From positions 16,585-80,584 of the forward strand of contig NZ_JAGPXL010000033.1 of assembly GCF_018070565.1 (NCBI RefSeq): a stretch of DNA of 64,000 bases. Reading direction: 5' to 3'. The DNA comes from Streptomyces sp. B93. Lineage in GTDB: Bacteria; Actinomycetota; Actinomycetes; Streptomycetales; Streptomycetaceae. Made by a program: the position numbers and the translations under genes. Below the pieces are notes generated by a model. The model had not been told where the DNA came from. It did not search any database and saw only the letters and a list, made by a program, of their open reading frames with translations. Positions 34,167 through 43,009 of this stretch are shown piece after piece. Each line of letters opens with the position of its first letter. The stretch's first letter is position 1.

Positions 34167-35390
34167 CTATGCGCACAGCCCGCCCCCCGCCTCGTCTTCG
34201 AACATCTCCGGCCAGTACCGCCAGCCGTCGTCGCCCGGTGTCCGCGGCGCCGGGTCGACGGCGAGCGGGTCGACGGCGGCCAGGGTGCGGGCCAGGGTGG
34301 CGGCGAGCTGTTCGTAGGCGTCGGTCAGTTCGTACTCGGCGTCGAGGGACTTGGCCCGCTGGATCAGCCACAGGGTGAACGCCAGCGTGGAGACGTCGGT
34401 GTTCAGCGGGCGCAGGACCGTCCCGGCCTCGCTCCAGGCGAACACCGCGCCCGAGCCGCCGTCGACGACCAGGCTGGTGTCCTCCAGCAGGTGGCCGAGG
34501 CGTATCAGCCGGTGGGCGCCTTCGGGGAGGCGGTCGCGGGCCGGGACGCCGGCGGTCCGGAAGACGCTCTCCCGCTCGTCCGCGACGTACTGGGCGAGGG
34601 TGGGCAGCGGCACGTCCGAGTCCAGGCCGAACCAGACGCCGTCCTCCGGCAGCCCGACCTCCCGCAGGAAGCGCCGGGTCGGCTCATGGACCAGCGCGGC
34701 CGGAAAGTCGATGTCCTCGAAGCGGACCACGGCCCCGGCGCCGTACTCCTCCTCCAGCAGCCACGCGGGCAGGTCGACCGCCAGCCCCGACCTGGTGCCG
34801 GGACCCGCGACCAGGGCGAGCGGACGGATGACCGCCGCGATCCGCCAGTACAGCGGCATCTCGGCGTCCGACCCCGCCTCGCGCATGCCCTCCTCGAACA
34901 CCGCCAGCAGCTGCCGGGACGCCTCCGCCGCCGCCTGCTGGCCATGGCGGCCCGCGTACGACGCGAACTGGCCGCGCAGCCCGGCCAGTTCCTCCGTCGC
35001 CGCCGCGAACCGCACCAGCAGCCGCAGCGAGGGCGCCAGCGGGCTGGCCTCCATCAGGTCGGGCCGGTCGTGCAGGACGTACGTCGTGGAGACCTCGCCG
35101 GTCGCGCCGTCGAGCAGGACCGACTCGCCCTCCATGCCGCCGGGCGCCAGCAGTTCCCCTATGACCAGCTGGTCCCGCAGCCCGGCAGCGAGCGCGCGGG
35201 GGGCGTCGCCCGTCGAGTCCGCGACCGTGCGCAGCCCGTCCCCGCGCAGCACCTCGAAGGTGAACAGGTCACCGCCGCCCGGCAGTCCGGGTCCCGTCAG
35301 CCAGCGGCGCGTCGGCGCGTGCGTGACATACGGGTCCAGGCCGGCCTCGGTGAAGGTGATCGTCGCGACTACGGCGTCAGTCGTGCTCAT
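34167..35390 (-). CDS. Protein with two tandem SUKH-4 immunity-type domains
   Basis: 407 residues from ATG 35390. The SUKH-4 start pattern occurs twice: THAPTRRWLTGPGLPGGGDLFTF (about 23-45) and HEPTRRFLREVGLPEDGVWFGLD (about 237-259). Each is followed by a D-G-T/S-G turn, LLDGATGEVSTTYV and VVDGGSGAVFAWSE, and a helical end with LRLLVRFAAATEELAG or STLAFTLWLIQRA. SUKH proteins neutralise polymorphic toxins, often nuclease or deaminase effectors; here no toxin gene is adjacent. The tandem layout would allow binding two targets. Could also be a non-immunity relative. Confidence 0.72.
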   Translation of the reverse strand: MSTTDAVVATITFTEAGLDPYVTHAPTRRWLTGPGLPGGGDLFTFEVLRGDGLRTVADSTGDAPRALAAGLRDQLVIGELLAPGGMEGESVLLDGATGEVSTTYVLHDRPDLMEASPLAPSLRLLVRFAAATEELAGLRGQFASYAGRHGQQAAAEASRQLLAVFEEGMREAGSDAEMPLYWRIAAVIRPLALVAGPGTRSGLAVDLPAWLLEEEYGAGAVVRFEDIDFPAALVHEPTRRFLREVGLPEDGVWFGLDSDVPLPTLAQYVADERESVFRTAGVPARDRLPEGAHRLIRLGHLLEDTSLVVDGGSGAVFAWSEAGTVLRPLNTDVSTLAFTLWLIQRAKSLDAEYELTDAYEQLAATLARTLAAVDPLAVDPAPRTPGDDGWRYWPEMFEDEAGGGLCA

Positions 35391-35523
35391 CGGTCCCCCG
35401 CGCATGTTCCGTCCGGCGGTCGTCGCGACCGCCTCGTCCCACTGCCCGGAACACTACGCGGCACCACTGACAACGGCCCCAACCCGCGGCGACGGTCCGG
35501 TGCCGGGCCGTCCCCGGCGCTGT

Positions 35524-37833
35524 TTACTGCCCCGTCACCACGGCCGCCTGCGGCCGGATCGGCAGCCGGTTCACCGGCCGTCCGGTCGCCGCCCGCACCG
35601 CCGACGCGATCGCCGCCGGGGACGCCACCACCGGCGCCGCGCTGACCGCCTTGGCGCCGAACGGGGCGACCACGTCCCGCTCCTCGACCAGCTTCACGAT
35701 CCGGATGTCGGGGGCGTCCAGCGCCGTCGGCAGCGCGTACCCGGTGAGGTCGGGATGCCGTATCACGCCCCGAGGGGTGCGCAGGTTCTCGGTGAGGGCG
35801 ATACCGACGCCCTGGGTGACCCCGGCCTCGATCCGCGCCGCCAGCTGCGCCGGGTTGAGGACCCGGCCGACGTCCTGCGCGACCGCCAGCTCCACGACCC
35901 GTACCGAGCCGATCTCGATGTCGACGTCGACGACGGCACGGATCGCGCAGAACGCCATCCCCACGAAGGCGTCGCCCTGCCCGGTCGCGTCCAGCGGCTC
36001 GGTCGGGTGCGGACGGCACTGGGCGGTCGCCCACAGCTCCTTGCCCGCCAGTTCCTCGGCGACCGTCGTCGACAGGACACCGTCGTACGAGGTGATCTTG
36101 CCGTCGGTGATCTGGAGCAGTTCGGTGGACATACCGAACTTGTGGGCGAGGGGCTGGAGGAGCTGGGTGCGGACCATCTTCGCCGCGCGCTCCACCGCAC
36201 CGCCGGACACCCAGGTGTGACGGCCCCGGCAGCCCGCCCCGGCGGGGGGCTGGTCGGTGTCGACGGGCGCCACGTGCACCTCGTCGATGCCGAGGGTCTC
36301 CTGCACGATCTGCCGGGCGAGCGTGGTGAAGCCCTGGCCGGTCTCCACGGCCGCGCACAGCACGGTCGCCACCCCGTCGTGGACCTTCACGGTCGCCGTG
36401 GACACCTCGTCGGCGCCCTCCGCGCCGAGCATGTGGACCATGCCGACGCCGTATCCCACGCCCCGCCGCACCGCGCCGGGTTCGCCCGCGCCCTCGGGCC
36501 CGCCGGGCAGCAGCCACTCCTCCTCGGGGGTGTCCTTCGGCAGCGGCGGCAACGGGAAGTCCCGGACCGTCTGGAGGAGTTCGGCGACCGGCGCCGGGCA
36601 GGTCACCGTCTGGCCGGTGGGCAGCAGGTCGCCCGTCGCCAGGACGTTGCGCAGCCGCAGCTCGGCCGGGTCGACACCGAGCTTCTTGGCGAGCTTGTCC
36701 ATCTGCGCCTCGTAGGCGGCGCACACCTGCATGGCGCCCTCGCCGCGCACATGGCCCGACGGCGGGTTGTTGGTGCGCACCGCCCAGCCCTCGATGAAGG
36801 CGTTCGGGACGACGTACGGTCCGCAGGCGAAGGCGACCGCGGCGGCCAGCGCCTCCGAGGAGGTGTCGGCGTAGGCGCCCGCGTCGAGCAGGATCTGCGC
36901 CTCGACCTTGACCAGCCTGCCCTCGGCGTCCGCGTGGTGGCGGTAGCGCAGCAGGGTGGGGTGGCGGTGGACGTGGCCGAGGAAGGACTCCTCGCGGGTG
37001 GCGGTGAGTTTGACCGGGCAGCCGGTCGTCAGCGCGAGCAGACCGAGCGGCAGCTGGAAGCCCTGGTCCTCGCGGTCGGCGGTGGCGCCGGGCACACCGG
37101 TGACGACGATCTTGACACGCTCGGGCTCCAGACCGAACGCGGCGGCGGCCGTCTCCCGGTCGGTGTGCGGGTCGGTGGAGGCCAGGTACAGCTCCACGCC
37201 GCCGTCCGGGCGGGGCACGGCGAGACCGGCCTCGGCGCCGATGGGCGCGGGGTCCTGGCGGCCGATGCGGTACAGGCCCTCGACGACGACGTCCCCGGCG
37301 GCGTCAGGGTCGCCGTGGCGCAGCGGGATGTGCCGGATCAGGTTGCCGTCAGGGTGCAGCGGTTCGGCCTCGAAGGCCTGCTCGGGGTCGGTCACCGGGT
37401 CGAGCACCTCGTACTCGACGATGACGGCGGCGGCGGCCATCCGCGCGGTGTCCGGGTGGTCGGCGGCGACGGCCGCGATCGGCTCGCCGTGGTGGCGTAC
37501 GACGTCGGAGGCGAACACCGGCCGGTCGGCCCGGCCGCGTCCGTGCAGCGGGGTGCCGGGCACGTCCTCGTGGGTGACGACGGCCCGCACGCCGGGCATC
37601 TCGCGCGCGTGGGTGGTGTCGATGGACGTGATGCGCGCGTGCGGGTGCGGCGAACGCAACACGGCCGCCCACAGCAGGCCCTCGGCCCACAGGTCGGCCG
37701 CGTAGGGGAAGGTGCCCTCGGTCTTGGCGCGGGCGTCGGCGGCGGGCAGGGAGGCGCCGAGGCCGTGCGGGATCGGCTCCGGGACGGGGGCGGGCTGCGC
37801 GGCGGTGGTCGCGGTGGCGGCTTCGTTGCTCAC
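35524..37833 (-). CDS. Xanthine dehydrogenase-family molybdopterin-binding subunit
   Basis: 769 residues from GTG 37833, overlapping the stop of the 2Fe-2S gene (GTGA). Domain a/b hammerhead LLWAAVLRSPHPHARITSIDT at the start, then Mo-cofactor-binding segments: DQGFQLPLGLLALTTGCPVKL, HPTLLRYRHHADAEGRLVKVEAQILLD, NAFIEGWAVRTNNPPSGHVRGEGAMQVCAAYEAQMD and the terminal GIGEx-like region FGAKAVSAAPVVASPAAIASAVRAA. Oxidises a purine or aldehyde-like substrate using molybdenum. The substrate cannot be fixed from sequence. Last gene of a three-subunit operon. Confidence 0.9.
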   Translation of the reverse strand: MSNEAATATTAAQPAPVPEPIPHGLGASLPAADARAKTEGTFPYAADLWAEGLLWAAVLRSPHPHARITSIDTTHAREMPGVRAVVTHEDVPGTPLHGRGRADRPVFASDVVRHHGEPIAAVAADHPDTARMAAAAVIVEYEVLDPVTDPEQAFEAEPLHPDGNLIRHIPLRHGDPDAAGDVVVEGLYRIGRQDPAPIGAEAGLAVPRPDGGVELYLASTDPHTDRETAAAAFGLEPERVKIVVTGVPGATADREDQGFQLPLGLLALTTGCPVKLTATREESFLGHVHRHPTLLRYRHHADAEGRLVKVEAQILLDAGAYADTSSEALAAAVAFACGPYVVPNAFIEGWAVRTNNPPSGHVRGEGAMQVCAAYEAQMDKLAKKLGVDPAELRLRNVLATGDLLPTGQTVTCPAPVAELLQTVRDFPLPPLPKDTPEEEWLLPGGPEGAGEPGAVRRGVGYGVGMVHMLGAEGADEVSTATVKVHDGVATVLCAAVETGQGFTTLARQIVQETLGIDEVHVAPVDTDQPPAGAGCRGRHTWVSGGAVERAAKMVRTQLLQPLAHKFGMSTELLQITDGKITSYDGVLSTTVAEELAGKELWATAQCRPHPTEPLDATGQGDAFVGMAFCAIRAVVDVDIEIGSVRVVELAVAQDVGRVLNPAQLAARIEAGVTQGVGIALTENLRTPRGVIRHPDLTGYALPTALDAPDIRIVKLVEERDVVAPFGAKAVSAAPVVASPAAIASAVRAATGRPVNRLPIRPQAAVVTGQ

Positions 37834-39413
37834 GCCTGGCCTCCGTCCTGTCCGTGTCCGTACGGCTGCTGGTCATGCGGTCCCGGTGCGCCGGGCGACC
37901 CCGATGACTCGAACGCGGCCTGGTTGACGCCGCCGGCGCCCGGACCCGCCTGGTGCGGGATGCGGGGCTCCCCGGCGTCGGGGCCGTCGTGGCCCTCGGC
38001 GGGCTCATCATCGCCTGCGGCGTGCGCCTCGCGTTCGGCGACGACCTCCCTGACGGCGTCCAGGACGCCCCGGTAGCCGGAGCAGCGGCACAGGTTGCCG
38101 CAGAGCGCCTGGCGGGTCTCCAGCTCGGTCGGGGCGGGGTTGCCCTCCAGCAGGTCGTGCAGGGTCATCGCCATGCCGGGCACGCAGAAGCCGCACTGCA
38201 CCGCGCCGCACCTGGCGAGCGCCCGCTGCACGTCCGACGGCTGCCCGTCGGCGGCCAGGCCCTCCACGGTGCGCACCTCGCTGCCCGCCGCGGTGACCGC
38301 GGGCACCAGGCAGGAGGCGACGAGCCGTCCGTCGACCTGGACGTTGCAGGCGCCGCACTCGCCCTGCGAGCAGCCGTCCTTGGCGCCCGCGAGGCCGAGC
38401 CGCTCCCGCAGCACGTACAGCAGCGACTCGCCGATCCAGGCCCCGTCGACGGGCCGGTCGGCGCCGTTGACGCGCAGGGTGTACGAGGCGAGGGGGTGGT
38501 CGTCGTGCGGCGGCGGGGGCGGCCCGTCGTCGGGAGCGCCCTCCCGCGCCGCGTCGGCGTCCGGGCCCGCGTCGGACCCGGTGCCGCTCTCCGGCTCACC
38601 GCCGTCCGCCGTGTCCCCGTCGGCGTTCCCGGGCCCCTCGGCGGCCGTGTCCGCCGCCTGGGGTGCCGTGGCCTCACCGAAGGGCTCCTCGGCCCTTGGA
38701 GCGGGCTCCACGGGCGTCTCGGCGGCATCGGCCGGCGAGCCGGGCTCGGGCTGCTCAGGGGCGCCGTAGGTGTCCTCCGGCCGCGCCCAGGGGGCGGGGG
38801 CGCCGCCGGGGAGGGTGGCCGGTGGGGTGCTGCCCCACTGCTCGACCAGCGAGGACGAGGTGAACTCGCCCGACTCGTCCGGGAGGTCGCCGCCCGCGAC
38901 GGGGATCGACCACTGCCCGGTGACGTCCTGACGGGACGCGGCGGCACCGGGCCCTGCGACGGCTCCGGGGGCGGACCCGGGAGCCCCGGTCTCCTCGAAG
39001 TTCCACTGCCCGGTCGTCCCGGGCTCGTACGTGAACCGGTCCCGCGCCCCGCCCTCGTGGCCGGGCGCCGCCTCCGGACGGCCGTCGTCGGCTCCGGCCT
39101 CCGGCCACCCCGCGCCGCTCGCGGGCGCGCCGGGCACCGGCCAGCCGCCGGTGGCCGCCGGGTCGGTGGCGCCGCCCGGGGTGGGCGTCACCGTTATCTG
39201 CGGCGGTACGTAGCCGTGGCCGGGCGCGGCGAGCGGGCTGTCGGTGGGGTTGGCCGCGTGGGCGGCCAGGAGCGCGTCCACGCCGCCCTCGGGGAGCTGC
39301 ACGAAGGCGGTGGCGCCGTCGTCGTACTCGCCCTGGGGCAGCGGGTCCCAGCGGCCGCCGCTCTGGGGAGCGCCCCCGGCGTGCTGGTCGTTGCCGTGCT
39401 GGTCGTCGGTCAC
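37830..39413 (-). CDS. Xanthine dehydrogenase-family 2Fe-2S subunit with long disordered N-terminal extension
   Basis: 527 residues from GTG 39413, with GGGAGGG seven bases upstream; overlaps the FAD-subunit stop. The catalytic part is residues about 310-465: plant-type cluster Cys348, 353, 356, 368 (KDGCSQGECGACNVQ) and the second cluster Cys407, 410, 442, 444 (CGFCVPG, CGNLCRC). Family proteins are about 160-190 residues, so residues 1-308 are an extension: Gly/Pro/Glu/Asp-rich, with two TGQW motifs (134-137, 165-168). The C-terminal 60 residues are also Gly/Pro/His-rich. Transfers electrons from the Mo subunit to FAD. Confidence 0.88.
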   Translation of the reverse strand: MTDDQHGNDQHAGGAPQSGGRWDPLPQGEYDDGATAFVQLPEGGVDALLAAHAANPTDSPLAAPGHGYVPPQITVTPTPGGATDPAATGGWPVPGAPASGAGWPEAGADDGRPEAAPGHEGGARDRFTYEPGTTGQWNFEETGAPGSAPGAVAGPGAAASRQDVTGQWSIPVAGGDLPDESGEFTSSSLVEQWGSTPPATLPGGAPAPWARPEDTYGAPEQPEPGSPADAAETPVEPAPRAEEPFGEATAPQAADTAAEGPGNADGDTADGGEPESGTGSDAGPDADAAREGAPDDGPPPPPHDDHPLASYTLRVNGADRPVDGAWIGESLLYVLRERLGLAGAKDGCSQGECGACNVQVDGRLVASCLVPAVTAAGSEVRTVEGLAADGQPSDVQRALARCGAVQCGFCVPGMAMTLHDLLEGNPAPTELETRQALCGNLCRCSGYRGVLDAVREVVAEREAHAAGDDEPAEGHDGPDAGEPRIPHQAGPGAGGVNQAAFESSGSPGAPGPHDQQPYGHGQDGGQA

Positions 39414-40303
39414 GACAGTGCCCTCCCCAGTGCTCGTCGGGCCAGCGCGGCGACGGTGCGCCGCAGGTGCAGTACGGCGGGCGGCAGCGGCTCCACGGTG
39501 CCGTCCTCGGCCGGGGCCGGGTCGGGGATGCAGGCCGCGGCGACGTACTCGCCGAAGGCGCTGAGCGCCTCGGGGACCAGTGCGCGGTCGTTGTCCCAGT
39601 CGATCAGCTGGGCGACCCACTGCTCGGCGTCCAGGGGCCGCAGCGGCATCGGCGCTATGGCACCGACCGCGCACCGCACCCCGCGCCGGGCCGGGTCGAG
39701 GACGACGGCCACCGAGCCGACCGCGCGGCCGGGGCCGGTGCGTCCGGTGGCCTTGAGGAAGACCTGCGGGGCGTGCAGCAGCGGCACGCGCACGTAGCCG
39801 ATGAGTTCGCCCGCGCGGAGCATCTCCACCCCGGCCAGCAGGTGCGACACCGGGATCTCGCGACGGGCGCCGCCGGGGCCCGCGATGATCAGCGTGGCCT
39901 CCAGGGCGGCCAGCACCGGCAGCGCGTCGCCGGTGGGCGCCGCGGAGGCGATGTTGCCGCCGAGGGTGCCCGCGTTGCGGATGTGCGGCGGGCCCGCGGC
40001 ACGGGCGGCGGCGGCGAGCGCCGGGATGAGCGCGGCGAAGTCGGGGCGGCCCATGCGGGCGTGCGTGAGGCCCGCGCCGAGCAGCGCGTGTCCGTCCTGG
40101 TACTGCCAGCCGCGGATCTCGCTGATCCGGCCGAGGCCGACCAGCGCGGCGGGCCGCAGCCGTCCGGAGTTCACGGCGGTCATCAGGTCGGTGCCACCGG
40201 CCACCGGCACGGCGGCGGGCGTCGCGATGAGCGCCGCCACGGCCTCGTCCAGTGTCGTGGGCAGCGTGACGGCCTGCGCCGCCTGCGGTGCGTGCGTGGT
40301 CAA
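39410..40303 (-). CDS. Xanthine dehydrogenase-family FAD-binding subunit
   Basis: 297 residues from TTG 40303 (LTTHAPQAAQAVTLPTTLDE); no ATG or GTG gives a sensible start nearby and the family begins at this residue. FAD-binding CoxM/XdhB marks: AVPVAGGTDLMTAVNSGRLRP, HIRNAGTLGGNIASAAPTGDALPVLAAL, and the CO-dehydrogenase flavoprotein C-terminal half (GAIAPMPLRPLDAEQW). First gene of the operon FAD - 2Fe-2S - Mo; stops and starts overlap throughout. The 257 bases upstream hold its promoter and hexosaminidase 3' spacer. Confidence 0.85.
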   Translation of the reverse strand: MTTHAPQAAQAVTLPTTLDEAVAALIATPAAVPVAGGTDLMTAVNSGRLRPAALVGLGRISEIRGWQYQDGHALLGAGLTHARMGRPDFAALIPALAAAARAAGPPHIRNAGTLGGNIASAAPTGDALPVLAALEATLIIAGPGGARREIPVSHLLAGVEMLRAGELIGYVRVPLLHAPQVFLKATGRTGPGRAVGSVAVVLDPARRGVRCAVGAIAPMPLRPLDAEQWVAQLIDWDNDRALVPEALSAFGEYVAAACIPDPAPAEDGTVEPLPPAVLHLRRTVAALARRALGRALS

Positions 40304-40560
40304 AACCGGCTGCCCCTTCCCGCTGCCCCACCTGGTCCCAGCTGGTCCCGCCTGTTGCTGCCGTACGGTACGTGCTGACAGGGCGGACGTGGCAACTCTG
40401 GCACATCTTCGTGGGTGCCGAAGACGGGGGTCCGCTAGGAGGCATTCGCCCACCCCATCAGGGGGATGGACCGTTTTGGCAGGGCATCGCCGGTCCGCGT
40501 GAATTGCCCCTCTTCGGTGACGCTCGCGGGGTTTCTCCGTTACGCCGGACCGGCGGGCCG

Positions 40561-42174
40561 CTACCGGTTCGGCGGCGGGCCGTCGAGCGGACGCCCGAGG
40601 ACTCCCGGCCGCCGCTGCCACGGCCGGGGCCCGCCGGGCGGCCGGTAGCCGACGCCGAGCGCGTCAAGTCGCCGGTAGTGCGCGGCCATCCGGCGCTCGA
40701 AGTCCGCGAAGTCCCGGTCGGCCGGGGCGGGCAGGGCGCTCCACGCCACCTCCGCGAACGCGGCGAGCCTGGGGAACGCCTGGTAGTCCACGCGCGCGTG
40801 GTCCTCCATCACCTCGGTCCACACGTTGGCCTGGGTGCCCAGCACATGGCGTGCCTCGTCCCCGTCGAGCTGCGGCGGCACGGGCTCGAACCGGTAGACG
40901 TCCTCCAGGGTGCGGACGTAGCCGATCGGCACGGGTTCGTCGTCGCCGGGTGCCTGCCGGTGGTCCAGGTAGACCTGCTGCTCGGGGCACATCACCACGT
41001 CGTGCCCGGCCCGCGCGGCGACGATCCCGCCCGCGTACCCGCGCCAGCAGGACACCGCCGCGCCCGGCGCGAGCCCGCCCTCCAGGATCTCGTCCCAGCC
41101 GATGAGGCGGCGCCCGCGCGCGGCGAGCCAGGAGTCGAAGTGGGTGATGAACCAGGACTGGAGCCCGTCCTCGTCCGCCAAACCGAGTTCCGCGATGCGC
41201 GTCTGTGCCGCCGGGGACGCCTTCCACTGGTCCTTGGGACATTCGTCGCCGCCGACATGGACGAACTCCGAGGGGAACAGCTCCAGCAGTTCCTCGAACA
41301 CCCCCTCGTAGAAGCGCAGGGTGTTGTCAGTGGGGGCCAGTACGTTGGGAGAGACCCCCCAGTTGTCCCAGACGGAGAGGGCGGTGGTGTCGATGACGTC
41401 GGTGTTGCCGAGTTCCGGATACGCGGCGATGGCGGCCTGCGAGTGCCCGGGTACGTCGATTTCCGGGACGACGGTGATATGCCGCTGGGCGGCGTAGGCG
41501 ACGATCTCCCGGATGTCGTCCTGGGTGTAGTAGCCACCGTGTGGCTTCTCCTCCCACAGCGGTGAGGCGCGGTGACCGAATTTCGTGCGCGCCCGCCAGG
41601 ACCCCACCTCGGTCAGCCGGGGGTACTTCCGGATCTCCACGCGCCAGCCCTGGTCGTCGGTCAAGTGGAAGTGGAAGACGTTGAGTTTGTGCGCGGCCAT
41701 CAGATCCAGGTAGCGCAGGACGCCTTCCTTCGGCATGAAGTGCCGGGCCACGTCGAGCATGAGCCCGCGCCAGCGGAATCGGGGGGCGTCCTCGACCGTG
41801 ACGTGCGGCACGGCCCAGGTGCGGTCGCCGCCGAGCGGGGCCCTGCGGTAGGCGTCGGGGCCGAGGAGTTGCCGCAGCGTCTGCGCGCCCCAGAAGACAC
41901 CGGCCGCGCCGCCGCCCTCGATGAGGACGCCGGCCGCGTCGCTGACGAGGCGGTACTCCTCGGGGCCGAGTGCGGCGTCGAGCCGGAGCGCGATCCCGTC
42001 GCCGGGTTCCCGGCCCTCGGGCAGCGGCAGGCCGGTGGCCTGCCCCAGGGCGGTGCGCAGCCACCGGCCGACGCCGCGGGTGGCGGTGTCGGTGTGAAGC
42101 CGGGAGTTCTCCGTCAGCCGTACCTCGCCGGAGCCGCCGACGGCGCCGCGAGGCGCCGGAATGAGTTCAGTCAC
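40561..42174 (-). CDS. Beta-N-acetylhexosaminidase (GH20)
   Basis: 537 residues from GTG 42174. N-terminal GH20b domain, then the catalytic barrel: RFRWRGLMLDVARHFMPKEGVL, HFHLTDDQGWRVEIRKYP, VVPEIDVPGHSQAAIAAYPEL, and the catalytic Asp-Glu pair in FVHVGGDECPKDQW at about 307-310. No signal peptide is visible, so the enzyme is cytoplasmic and would hydrolyse imported chitooligosaccharides. One base separates its start from the permease stop; it is the distal gene of the sugar ABC operon. Confidence 0.95.
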   Translation of the reverse strand: MTELIPAPRGAVGGSGEVRLTENSRLHTDTATRGVGRWLRTALGQATGLPLPEGREPGDGIALRLDAALGPEEYRLVSDAAGVLIEGGGAAGVFWGAQTLRQLLGPDAYRRAPLGGDRTWAVPHVTVEDAPRFRWRGLMLDVARHFMPKEGVLRYLDLMAAHKLNVFHFHLTDDQGWRVEIRKYPRLTEVGSWRARTKFGHRASPLWEEKPHGGYYTQDDIREIVAYAAQRHITVVPEIDVPGHSQAAIAAYPELGNTDVIDTTALSVWDNWGVSPNVLAPTDNTLRFYEGVFEELLELFPSEFVHVGGDECPKDQWKASPAAQTRIAELGLADEDGLQSWFITHFDSWLAARGRRLIGWDEILEGGLAPGAAVSCWRGYAGGIVAARAGHDVVMCPEQQVYLDHRQAPGDDEPVPIGYVRTLEDVYRFEPVPPQLDGDEARHVLGTQANVWTEVMEDHARVDYQAFPRLAAFAEVAWSALPAPADRDFADFERRMAAHYRRLDALGVGYRPPGGPRPWQRRPGVLGRPLDGPPPNR

Positions 42175-42175
42175 G

Positions 42176-43009
42176 TCAGTCCTTAACCGCCCCGCCCAGC
42201 CCCGACACCAGCCGTCGCTGCACGAGAACGAAGAAGATGAGCACCGGAATCGTCATCACCGTGGACGCCGCCATCACCCCGCCCCAGTCGGGGTCGTCCG
42301 GCTTGTAGAAGACCAGCAGGGCCATCGGCAGGGTCGACTGCGACGTGTCACTGATGATGAACGACTTGGCGAAGAGGAAGTCGTTCCAGGCCGAGATGAA
42401 GGAAAACACACTGGTGGCCACGAGGCCCGGGAACACCAGCGGGAAAAGGATCTGCCAGAGGAATCGCGACCGGCTCGCCCCGTCGATGTACGCGGCCTCC
42501 TCCAGCGCCTCCGGCACGGCTTTCACGAACCCCCGCAGCATCCAGATCGCGAAGGGCAGGGAGAACGCGATGTGCGGCAGGATCAGCGACCCCAGGGTGT
42601 TCAACTGGCCGAAGTCCCGCATGAGGAAGAACAGGGGGATGGTGAGCGCCTCCACGGGCACCATCTGGGCCACCAGAAACATGATCAGCAGGGTGGTCCG
42701 GAAGCGGAAGCGGAATCGTGTCACGGCGGTCGCGGCGAGAAACGCGATCAGCGCGGAGGCGATCACCACGGTGCCCGCGACGATGAGGCTGTTGAGGAAG
42801 TACCGGCCGAATTCCTGCTGTCCGAAGACGCGTCGGAAGGAATCCAGGGAGGGCGCGAGCGTCCAGGGCCGCGGCTCGGTGGACTGGATCTCCCCGGCCG
42901 GTTTGAAGGCGCCGAGCACCATCCAGTACAGCGGGAAGGCGACCACGGCCGCGACCAGCACCGCGGATGTCTCCGCCAGCAGCCGCCAGGGACGGCGTAC
43001 GAGACTCAC
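42176..43009 (-). CDS. Carbohydrate ABC transporter permease (MalG family)
   Basis: 277 residues from GTG 43009 with GGGGAGG upstream; overlaps the stop of the other permease. Six helices, EAA loop EALEEAAYIDGASRSRFLWQILFPLVFPGLV. Its partner is the MalF-type permease upstream. The operon has no ATPase gene, so it depends on the shared multi-substrate ATPase (MsiK in Streptomyces). Confidence 0.93.
   Translation of the reverse strand: MSLVRRPWRLLAETSAVLVAAVVAFPLYWMVLGAFKPAGEIQSTEPRPWTLAPSLDSFRRVFGQQEFGRYFLNSLIVAGTVVIASALIAFLAATAVTRFRFRFRTTLLIMFLVAQMVPVEALTIPLFFLMRDFGQLNTLGSLILPHIAFSLPFAIWMLRGFVKAVPEALEEAAYIDGASRSRFLWQILFPLVFPGLVATSVFSFISAWNDFLFAKSFIISDTSQSTLPMALLVFYKPDDPDWGGVMAASTVMTIPVLIFFVLVQRRLVSGLGGAVKD

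Noticed and set aside
34351..38076. A 1241-residue plus-strand open frame
   Set aside because: It lies antisense to the SUKH-4 and xanthine dehydrogenase genes and reflects the GC bias of high-GC DNA, with low-complexity Gly/Arg/Val content and no domain.
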